A DNA stretch of 64,000 bases from positions 251,001-315,000 of the forward strand of contig WPIO01000023.1 in the NCBI GenBank assembly GCA_009760855.2. The letters run 5' to 3'. The translations under genes and the position numbers were made by a program. Shown piece after piece: positions 27,706-39,600 of this stretch (position 1 is its first letter; each line of letters begins with the position of its first letter). The notes below the pieces were generated by a model. That model had not been told where the DNA came from and did no database searches. It saw nothing but the letters and a program-made list of their open reading frames with translations. Source of the DNA: Cristatella mucedo. Taxonomy: Eukaryota; Bryozoa; Phylactolaemata; Cristatellidae.

Positions 27706-30700
27706 GCATACCGTGCCTCTGTCTCTCCTCTCTCTATCCATCTCTCTCTCTCTCACTGTCAGCCTCGTCGGCTGAACGACATGCAGCAGCTGTCCCTTAG
27801 CTTGCCACTTCAGTGTGTTTCTCACGTGAGCTCTGTTTCTAGCTGGTACTACATTTGTTCGAAGTCTGATTAGTGTGCTTGCTGCTGGCGCAAAACTCGG
27901 CATCTAGTCTGTCGTGAAAGGCGTAGCTGCCACATTACACCACTTATATCTGAGCTCGCTGGCTCCCTAACAAGCGTCGAATTGGTTTTTCAAGATGCTT
28001 AGTCTGGCTTTCGTCAGTTCACTCACTTGCACTAGCCTACCCATCCCTACCCTACCCAACCCATCCTTGCAGCTGTCGCACTATCCACTCCTTAGTATGC
28101 GGTCATTTCACTGTCCCTAAATTGAAATCGAGCAATCTGCTCATACACGCCGAAAGTCTCGAATTCACTGCCAGTTATAGTCACAACATGCAATGACCTT
28201 GCATCTCTTAAGTCTCAGCCAATGGTGCATAATATTAATGATAATAATAATGCACTCGATAAAGCGCCATCAGAGAACTCAATCTCTCTCTCTCTCTAGG
28301 CACTTTACATTTGCTGTGCATCAGTTCTGTTTAGCTTTCCCTTTGCCCCAGTGAACTTGTCCTTTTCCATTCCGCTGTGCTGTAAGTGCATGCACCTGTG
28401 CATGATTCAGTGCACTCTACTAGCCGGACGTCTTACTAAGCTGTAGCCATAGAGTGTCTTCATGTTGGCTTTGCCTGGCTGGCCCACGTATGATGCATGT
28501 GTTTGCATGCTTAATAATAATAATAATGCATTTGTATAGCACCCTGGAGAACTTAGTGTCTTTCTAGACACTTTACTTGCTGCAAAGGGAGCATGGTCGA
28601 ATGGTTAGTGGTAGCATGCTCAATGGCAACAAGCATAACATGGTTGTAGATGACATGCATAGGGCCAGCATGCAGATATGCTTAGTGGCAGCATGCTCTG
28701 TGTCAGCCCGCATAAGCACTGCTTGATACCGTGCATGTCACTAACCCTTGGGATATTTTCTCTTGCAGCAAGTTTTAAAGCACCTGCATAGAGATTAAGT
28801 TATCTTTGGATGCTATACAGACGGCCTGATATTATTATTATTCAATGTCCTTGCATATGCCCTCCTCACAAATGTCAAACTGGATTCAATGATCAGCCGA
28901 GAGGGTGCTTGATCCAGTGGTAACTGTCTGCTGTGTACGGCTGGTGTGCTCCTGCCGCAGCTTCTTGGAAGGGATGGCGCTCTGGCCGCGTTTGCCCATT
29001 TGAGGCATTGCATTGCTAAGTTGATAGATGATTCAACTCTCGAGGACATCCCTTTGTACTGCTTAGTTGTTTATCAGTCCATCTGAAGGTAGCTAAAAAA
29101 TGTTATCCCAAGTGCTGAAAACGCTGCCCGATTCACCAGCGAAGCAGCTACCTGTAGCATACAAGGTGGCTTGCAGTGCACGTGCCTTTAGCCCTTAGCA
29201 TTCGCTTTATAAGTCTGCCAATTTGTACCCGTGAAAATGCTAATTGATCTCCAAGTTGGGTTGCCGCTAGCTATCCTTGGCTGCTGCTGCCGCATGTATC
29301 AGCTCCATAACGATCCCTCTGCACCTCGATTTGCTTGAGCAGGTCGTTGTGGCCTGTCTCCATGCCTGGCAGCCTGACTGTCACACCCTCCTGGCTATTG
29401 AGCAATCACCTTGCCTTTGATGCCGTCGTGGACGGCTGAGCCGCCAAAGCCGATTACTGGCGCAGCTACATGACAGCTGGATGCTGCCAGGCTATGAGGC
29501 TTCATCGCCTGTTCACATAGTTATGTCACCGAAAGTGCTTGAACAAATGATCGTGTGCTCTCGTGAGGGTCCTTGACAGTATCGCTCTGTGCGTGTCTGC
29601 AGTAAATGAAAGAGGTCATGCTGGCCTGCAAAGTTCACTCGCTTTATATTTTGGTTTTAAATTAAACATTCGTTTTTTCTGCTCAGTGTTCTAAAGCTGA
29701 GATCTGGTCGCCCCGAGTTTCTGTGGCTGCCGCCCTGCCGCCAACGCACGCGTTCCTTGCCTGTGGCCATTGTGCGGCAGAGCAGCAAAGTGCACACTCG
29801 GCTGCAGGGTAATCCTGTCTTGGTGAGCATCAGCAGCCAGTGCGAGTACGTGTTCGAGTGGGAGACCAGCGCTGTCTGCCTGACGAATGCCACATCGAGC
29901 ACCGGCAAGGACTGCAAAGTGACGGACAGTTCGGGCTACGAGTTCGATCTCTCGGTGCTGCGCAACCTTAGCGCCCCCTACGTGATTCAGGTAGGTAGGA
30001 GCAGCTAGTGCGCTCGGCGGCCTCGTGCTGTACGTATACAGCGCCGGCCAAGGTCGTCGCTTCCATCTTGTCCCTCCCCTCGGCCCGCGAGCTCAGCTCC
30101 TTTGCTGATGAGGCCAGATCTTTGGAGAGGAGACAGGAGTGGACTGGGCCTGCTCGGCTACCTGCATCCGCCCTGCGTCGCCTGCTCTTCGCCAGCATGC
30201 GTGTCTGCTGCGCGCACAGGCACGCGCATTGCTTGCACGTCAGGCCGGCAACTACGTGTACAAGATCGGTGTGTGCGGCAAGGAGAGCTCGATCCAGCTG
30301 TGTGTCATCGGTGACGCGACGACTTGCAAGGAGCTGGGCAGGAGCCGAGAGGGCGACCTGCAGCTGCAGCCGGGCACCGGCGGCATAGCGCTGCAGTACC
30401 CCAGGACCGGCCAGTGCAACGCTGGCAGTGGTGGTGGTAAGCAAAGCGTTTCCTGCTGAGAAGGCTGCTCGCGCCACCAGAGCCACGAGACGGCTCGGCT
30501 GACCGACTGCAGATGTCACGTGGTCGTGCACCGGCCTTGGAGGCGGGCCGCGAGCGGTGAAAAGGGCAGCAGCGTAGCTGGGCACCGGAACCTGTTGCGC
30601 TGCGTCTGCTTCCACCGTTCAGCTACCAAGCTTGGCCTGCAGTGTTGGCTGGCAGTTCTGATCCTGAGCTACTATGAATCACTTGTCGCCTTCTTCGAAA

Positions 30701-33632
30701 AGTGAATCCGCGCTTCTGGTGGTTAGTCTGGGGGAGGGAGGCAAAAGCTCTTCCTTTTTACCGGTCGAGCCCAGTCACCCTCCAGCGCATCCTCTCTGTC
30801 CACAGTGTGGTCGCTCTGGAAGTCGCTTGGTGCTGTGACAGAGCACTCTAGGCATTGTGCTGCACAGGAGCTAATCGCGTGAACGAATGGGTGCTGCTGA
30901 GAGTGCCTAGGGCTGGGCACTGCAGGTCTGAGCACGTTGTCTCTGCTCCTTTGGCTGCAACTCGACACTTCTTCACTTTGCCCGCCACCCTAGGAACGCC
31001 GGCGCAGATCATATTCGAGTGCAGCGACGACGCCGACGTGCCCGGCACACTGTCGGTCGCCGTTGCCGACCAGTGCTCGCCGCTGTTCGTCTGGAAGACG
31101 CCGCTCGCCTGCAAGCCCGTGCTGGCTGCCGACTGTGTCGTGCACTTCGGCACGAGCAACTACGATCTCCTGCCGCTTGCTCGCAGTGCCGGCTACTGGT
31201 CCGTCGCATACAAGTCGACGGGGCCGGATGGAAAGAGCATGACGTGAGTCGCTGCCTCCGTCGTGGCAGCCCACGCACGAACCGGCAGCAGCCCAGGCGC
31301 GCCACTGTCGGCTGATCACGTGCTGCACCGTAGCTGTTTGCTGCCTCGCCCTTCACTTCCAGTGCCCGTGCATGCCCCCCACAGTGCCTGCATCTCGCTG
31401 TTGGTGCCTGGCAGGTCTGCAGCAGCAGTGCAGTCGTGCCGCCCCCTGCAGTGCCCGTGCTGTTCACTGGGCTCCTTGTTCTTGTGCCCACCGGATGCTG
31501 CTGTGCTACTGCTGCTACCGTGGATGAAGCCGGAATATGTTGCCTTTTGCAGGTTCTATGTGAACGTGTGCGAGAGCATTCACTTGGACAGCGGCCCCCT
31601 CAATGGTGTAGCTGTCGCTCTCAACAAGTCCGACCCCACTCTGACAACGATAGGGCTGCTGCGCACGCAGCGCGTCTTCTATGATGGTAAGTTTGTCGGG
31701 AGAGTTTGGTGTGTGCCGTGCCAATCCTTAGTGGAAAAAGCCGCTGAACCGTCAGCCGGAAGTGTGTAGGGCTTAACACCCTATGGGGTATCCTAAAAAA
31801 AAGTACTTGCTGATTTAACAGCCTCTTTTGTGTAGCGACAGAAGAGCCAAGAGGCCATCACCAACGCCGCTTACAGCAGCAATAAAGGATTGCTCACAGC
31901 AGGATTCGAACCCACGAACTCTGGGACCGAGGTCGTGAACAGCAACCCCCTTACCTAGTGAGCCATCACGGCTCACCAAACCTTATCGCTAGAAGGAAAG
32001 AATAATGTGTCGTGCCATCCTCTGTAGTTGAACCCAGTTCCTCCGAAACCGGTGGCAAGCCTGTCGGCAAGCTTGCCACCGTGATCGCTAATTACCTTGG
32101 CTCTCGATGCGCTGCGTGCCTGCCTGACGGCAAGCATTGGCACTTGCATTCGCTGCAGCACTCCTCTCTTTCCCTCTGCACTTCTTCTCGTCTGCTTGGC
32201 ACCGCTGCGCATGCCTAAGATAGCGACTCAACGGTGTTGCTAGCAGAACAGCTGGTGACAAACCGAATAGCCCAGCACTTCTGTGTCTAACTTCTTTCCT
32301 TGCCTCCCGAGTTCTTTTGCCGCTAAGTGCATTCGGGAAAGCTTTGCTAACGGCCTGTTTATGTGGGACAAAGGAGACGTGAAAGGGCATAGCTTAGTGG
32401 GTCATAAAGCTGCCGCAGGTGTGAACCCCCAGCCGTTCGCAGAAGTGTTATTACTTACCTAATCTAGTTTTGCCGTATGTGCTGCCTGGCAGATCCTAGC
32501 ATAAGTGTACCATCCATCGGCGTGCGGAAAGAGAGAGAGCAAAGAGAGAGAGCAGAGAGATAAAGAGAGAAAATTGCTCAATCAAGAGTTGTCTTCGCAT
32601 GAGAGAGGATTGCGCGAGCGAGACGCCAGCTTTGTGACAACGACTGAACACTTGCAAGAGGCTGACCGAAGCGGCTGCGACTGCTATACCATGACTCTGC
32701 CACGTCACAGTCACTCCCCGCTGCTGCTCGAGCCTCTCCCTCTTCTTTTGGTCTTGGTTGTTGCTATTTCACGAGCACTAAAACGTATGCTTTGTGCAAA
32801 CTTCTTCTGCCCTTTCGTGGATCCGTGGTTAAAAGGAAGCCGAATGGTACTGCAGAAACGTAACTGCCGAGATTGAATTCGAACCAGTCGGCATCACTGT
32901 GGAAACTACGACGAGGCAGCAATGGCATTTCACCAGTAGGCCTGCGGTACCCGGCCACCGTGAGAGTCTCGTGGCCACAGGCAGCCAGTTCGCCACCGCC
33001 GAACTGCATTGCAAATAAAAATTAGTGCACTGCTTGTGGTGTTCATGCCGTCGACAGGGAATGCCTTAGCTTGGCAATTCTGAGTACAGGGCGCTGCTCC
33101 CTGCTGCATTGCCTACATGCGTGCAGCTTCCTTTGTGTGTGCATGCATGCATGGGTATGCACACACGTGTGTCCATAATTGCACAGCCGACGATGGCAGT
33201 AATCACACATAGAGGTGGGTCACCCTTAGAGGTAGACACCTGGTGGTGTGCTCTGGATTACTGTGCTGTTGCATACCTTTCATGTTTGCTTTTGTTATTG
33301 GCTTCTATCGTAGCAGTTAAAGTTAACCCGTTACAACTATGGGCAGCTTACATTTTGCACCTCTGTTCGTTTTAGGCTCAAGTATAGTTTTGGGCTATTC
33401 ACAGAGCACGTTTGATTGTACATCATCTCAGCCCCATGCTCGGATAGCTTTTGCTTGTGGACCCCATTTGGGATCTCCATCGTATCAGACATTTGATTAC
33501 CAAACATGTGCCTACATGTTCACCGTAAGTATTTGAGCTCGGCAGCATACTTGCGCAATGTAACTTGATCTATGTAACTTGCACACACACAAACACACAC
33601 ACACCGACTCTCTCTTTCTCTCTCTCTCTCCA

Positions 33633-33668
<36 letters not shown>

Positions 33669-36600
33669 TCGGGTCTTCAGACCATGGTCAGCTCACTCTT
33701 ATCTCTTGCTCTCCCCTCTCCATTCACTGCCCAGCTGTTTTCTCACTTGCACCTTGCATGTCAAGCTGGAACGTTTATGTATGCACCATGACCTTTAATT
33801 GCAGTTCTCAAGGTCTGTGTGTATCTAATTCCACAAAGACTCTATGGGCGTTGCACTAGAGGGCTGATTTCTCTGCGGTACTCAAAGCTCAAGCGGCTTT
33901 CAGTGTGCAAATGGTATCCAATAGCCTTCAGCTCAACCATCAAAGAAAGTGAGAAGTGTAGCTGAGTCAAAATATGGTAGCAACGCAGGATGGCTGGAAA
34001 GCATCTGCCAGAGTTGATAGCAGTCGGTAGAAGACTTAGTCGCCTAACAATATTGGAACTGGGTAAAATAGTCAAAGACCGGCAGAGCAAAAGCTTGTGT
34101 TACCGAAGTGAATGAATGGAATAGCTCATTCATTGCCTTGAGGAGACTAGAGGGCATGAGGAGGCTAGAACTGATGAAACAGTTCAGAAAAATATGAAGG
34201 ACCTGGTTCGTGGTGGGTCTTGTGGGTCAGAATATGAATTTTGCTCGGTATCCGTTGATCAACCGGACACTATGTAGCTTTGGCTACTATCCCCCCTCGC
34301 AGGGTAATGTGCTGAACTCTAAAGACCGATGTTGTGGGCTCGATCCCTGCGGCATATGTAAAGCTCCTGGAAAAGATCCAGTTCCTGTACTTGTAAAGTT
34401 ACATACTCCAGCCATGTATTTAGGGTTTCTATGAGGAGGATTTTGATTTTATCATGGCTTAAGGAAATTAGCCGATATCCAGAACCAAATGTTGGCAAAG
34501 CAGGCTTTCGGTGCTTCAGTCAGTGCAGCAGATTCTGATGAATGGCAAGTGCAGTGCAGAGCTGGGTGTCGTCGGCAAAGAAGTGATTGTCGAATATTCG
34601 TCGACTGCTCTCGGTTAGCCTATCATTCAGCCATTCAAGCCTTGAGCTTCATGCTCAGCTGCCTTGTTTCCCCTGCTCTTCGTTCATCGTCAGTTGATCA
34701 ATCTTCGATGGGTGTCAGCGTGATGGCTGAATGGGGGCTGGTGGCTCGTCCTGTTCAAATGAGGTCTCCCTGATGCCTTCGCCCCATAGAGTCTGCCTCT
34801 GCATGTGGCTGGATGCATTTGTGCCGTCATTATAGGACTAGCCTCTTCTAACTTTTAGGCTGACTTGGCAAACGACTCTATGTGTGTAATCATACTTATG
34901 CTGTCTTTATAACTCTGCAGCTGTCACGCGGCTCAGGAATGTTGGCAGACTTTGCCTCCCCCCCCCCCTTAAGCCAAGCAACATGCCCCAGAAAGGACTC
35001 CATGCCCACTGCCCCCCACCAAGGCTTATAAAGGGCTGCTTCACCAGCCATGCATAATTTTTTGGTATGCTGTACGAGCTACCCATTGCTTTTGTTCGTA
35101 TTTGATAGGAAGAAGAGAACCGTGGCTGCCTGATGTATAAAACGCTAAGGCTAAGGGATGTAGAGAGAAAGAAGTTATCACCTGGAGAGGTCTTGCACTG
35201 AAGTGTGACAGCCGTGGCAGCTGTAGTCAGCAGTCCTGTATTTAGGGGAACTCTTGACCAATCTTTTGGCCGTGGTCTTAGTATAATATAATGATAATCA
35301 TCATAACTATAATCATAATAATGAGGCATTTATATGGCACCCTAACAGAACTAAATCTCTTTATAGGCACTTCACGTATGCCCATGTATGGGGAATGGAG
35401 GCATCGTTGGCAGTTGATTGAATGACATTTATCGATGTGACTTTATTTGTGAACAGTTCATCAGGGGCTGTCTGCATTTTTGCAGACAGGTAATTATTTC
35501 TTGTTAGTTATGCTCTGCCATGCTTGTAGCTTTGTTTTACTGTTCTGTTTTGCTTCAGATGATTTAATTGTCATTATTTGAGCGCTTGTGCTTTTTTGTT
35601 GTGTGACATGGTCTAATCATTTGCTCTTACAGTGGAGTACACACCTCGTGTGTCTTGAAGGTAGAAAAGAGGTGAGCATTGTGGATGGAAAGATTCTCGA
35701 TCCGATCAGCAACATGACTATGGATCTGACGTCTATCCTAAGCTACATGTATGTACATGGAGGGGCATTCCTAGCGTTTTGGGTAAACTTGGAATGTATG
35801 CCTAATATAAATATATTATATATTATATTATATATTATATATAATATATAATAATATATTATATTATTTGATATTATTATATATATTTATATATTATATT
35901 ATTATTATAGTATTATTATTATTATTATATTATATATATAATATATATAAATATATTTGTTTGTGTAGCACCCTAAGAGAACTTAATCTCTATTCGGGCG
36001 CTTCATATATCCCACAGGGCTTGAGCCCACGACTTCGGTCATCAGATACATTAACCTTGACCTTGGTCTAGGCAAGCACCTTAACCATTGGGTATGCCAG
36101 GATTATGGGCTTCCTTGGGTCATTAATCTGGTCATGCGAGCATAGATCCCTACTGTCTCTGGGGCATATTAGCAACGTAAAATTAGTCCAAAAGTGGACC
36201 TCCGTCACTTGCTTGGAAGTGTTCAGTATTTTTGTCTTGGTTGCAGGCATGAGCATTTGAAATTGCTCACCTCGCCTTTCATTTCACCTCCTATCGACCT
36301 TCGGAAGTTCAGATCAGCTATCATAGCATCGACATGTGATTATTTAAAACAATAAAAGGTCTCTTTCACCTAGCTAATAATAATAATACTAGCTGACTTA
36401 ACAGCCTCGTTTGTATAGAAATTAAAGAGCCTTTATGGCTATCGCCACTGCTTGCAGTGATGATAAAGTATCGCCCACCACAGGATTCGAACCCGGGACC
36501 GAAATCTTGAAAGCAACCGCCTTACCTAGTGAGCCATCACGGCTTACCGCTAAGCTACTCACCTTAGCCATTCAGGTAGATAACTTGACCTATACGACTC

Positions 36601-39600
36601 AATAAAGTCATGTCTGCTATTGTAAATTTGTAAAATAAGTCCATGTTTAAACCGAAGTCAATCAATACCTCTGATCAAGTGGGACATAACTAAGCACTTT
36701 TTCAGTGCTCTAGTAACTCCACTGCTGCAACTGACTTGCGATGCATTGCTCAAGAAGATCTTCCCCATGCCTTGTCACACAGAGCTGACCTGTTCCACAT
36801 CTGTGCCCATGTCGAGGATTTGTATGCATGCTATGCATCTAGCTCATTTTGCCCCTTTTTTGGGTGGCAAATAAGGGATCAGTATTTATTAGGCTTGTGC
36901 AGATTATGCCTCTGGTTTTAAGCAGTGTTGTAAAATCAAATGAAGCCAGTTTGGAGGTTGTTACTAGGGCTGCATCAAATAGTTGACTTTTGCTATTTGG
37001 CCAAATACGAATAATTGACCAACTACTCTGCCAAATACGAGTGGTTTATAGAACAGGTTAACGACAGCATTCTAATTTAAAATGCAAGCAAACGCTTCAG
37101 TTTAGTAAGTTTAACATGTAAACTAAATATGAACATTTAACATAATAATTATGCACATACATGTAAATGAAAGGGTTACCTCAGTCCACTCGCTGTGGAA
37201 ACCGAATATACCGAAATAGATTCACATGACCACTATTTTTAATCGGTCCGATGGCCTCTATTCGGCCGAATACCGAATAACTATTGTGCCCACTACTCGG
37301 CCCCAAAGAAAATATTGAAGTGAATGTTTAGTACAGCTCTAGTTGTTACCGAGTGACATAATAAATTTAGTATGTACTCCGAATCGTCAGCAAACCAGAT
37401 TGTGCAGACGAATTAAGCTTGAAGGAGAACTTCTTCTGTAGCCCACTACATTCTAGGCTCTGTGTATGCAAGCAGAATAACAAACAGGATTGTTTACGTG
37501 CAAGACAAATCTAAAAGGGCATAATCGAAAAATGATTCACAAAAAATAAAAATAAAAAGCAGACAGGTTGCCCATCTAATACTTATGCTGTTTCTGTAGT
37601 CTTTTTTCCATTCTTGCTTGTTACAGTACCTAGATGGCTCTTAGTTTTTCCTTGAGATTATGCACAAATGTACCTATTCGTTCATGTGTGGACATATGTT
37701 GTAGTTGATGCAGACTGTTTGATTTATTGGAGGGTTACAGTTATCAATACACCTATTGGTGTTAGGAATGTATTTTTAGGAGCACCAGAGAACCTTGTAT
37801 ATTGCATAGAGTTATGTAGAGCAGGTTGGTATTGGCTTGGGTCAGTTATCCGTATGGATCATTTTGTGTTGCATTTTAGCCCACAGCCAATCCAGGAAGG
37901 ACAAGATTCGGATACTTACATCTACCTGATTATGCTGAACGGGATTACACCAACCTCCAGCAGTTTGTTTCCTAGTGAGCTGAAGAATAAACTCGGTCGA
38001 TGTGTAGATCTGCCTACAGTCGTTTGTATGATCAACATCAAGGATCAGTCCATTCCTGCAGAGCCTGTTGGATTGCTTGGCCAGAGGAAGTTATATCTTA
38101 AAGGTTGGGAAGTAGACCTTTCTGCGTATTCCATTTGCATGTGCTGTCGTCTACAGTTGCATTTCACAGCTGAAGTGCAGTTTTGCTGTATTTGCTCGCT
38201 AGATTGTGCTTTTCTCCACAGACGGCTTACTGCAAGCTGTGATTGGTGCCAACACAATTTGCGAGCAGTCCGGTCGTCCTGTGGAGAGCATCATAGACTT
38301 CCATTGCGACCACACACTCCCTGAGGGACGCATCCGGTTTACTTACAAATCCAGTGCTTGTCAATATATCTTTGATTGGTACACCCCAGCCGTATGTGAA
38401 GATATAAATTCGTAAGTTGTGCTGTTTCGGAGCTATCCTCTGACAACCATCTGCTGGGCTTTTTAATTAATGTCCTGTGTGTTGTGAAATCCGTGTGCCT
38501 TTACTACTGCCTGGCTGTTCAAGTCCGAAAACTCCCATGACTAGCACCCATGCTGAGGATTAAGCTATGCTCGAGAATTTGGCAATGCTCCCAGCACCGT
38601 GATCTTAATAGCTCAGGCTATCGTCGTGTATCTCTTGTCTATGGATGGCTCTTCCTTAGACCTCTTGTGTTCCAGTGGCCGGTTCGCCTAGCCGGCAGCT
38701 GTCGATGTGTCATGCTTCCTTGCTTTCGAGGATCTACAGAAGTGGTTGGCGACACAGTCAAAGACTCTTTTTGTTACACGTCCAATCGAACGAGCAAATT
38801 TCAGTCGGGATTAGTGTAAGCAACTTCACGTAAACAGTGCTAATGCAAGTGCATAACGCTAATTCAGTATTGCCTGGACTACCGAGAAAAGCTATTGAGC
38901 ATCTGCAGCTGGCAACGATGTACATTGCTGGAGGTTACGTCAAAAAATCCCATAGGTTGAGCCAGGTCTCTCCTGTTCTGAAGGAGTGATGGTGGCTTCC
39001 GATCGATAAATAAATACAAAGCAAAATTTTTGCTTTGACCCACAAGGGCCATCCTTATTGCTTGGAGCTGCTACATTGGAGTTTTCTATAGCACATAAGC
39101 CGCCTGGTCGGCCTTTCTGTGCATATAATAGCCAATTAAATTTATTTCACACTCTAAAGAGTAAATAATGAGCCGTGCTGAGTAATGAGGACAACTGAGG
39201 ATATGGGTAGCTTAGGAGTAGCTGCACGGTGGGCAGCTGAAAAGGATGTGTCGGTGCCTCAAAGCCGGGAGAGATGTCGTTTCGAGTTGTGAAAGTGATC
39301 TTCGCATGAGTCTAGGACTCATAGAGTAAAGCGTTTGTCACCGAAAGTCTTTAAATGGAAGACTTGTACATCAAATTTATTGTAGAAACCATTGAAGCAG
39401 TTCAGCTATGTATGAGGAGGCCCAAGCCGTGGTGGATCCTCGGGTCCAAGTAACAATGTATTCTGTATCTGTTGATCAACAATAGCAATTGCGTCGTCTT
39501 TAGAAAATGTAAAGGCTAACCAGTGGCCATATTCATTGCTAACTGTAGCAGCTTTGTAGCATTTTATAGGCTTGCCAATGTAATGTAATGTAAGGTATCT

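Noticed and set aside
36376-36548. tRNA genes suggested by intact A and B boxes
   Set aside because: The sequence does not fold into a full cloverleaf and continues into a SINE body; several related copies are present.
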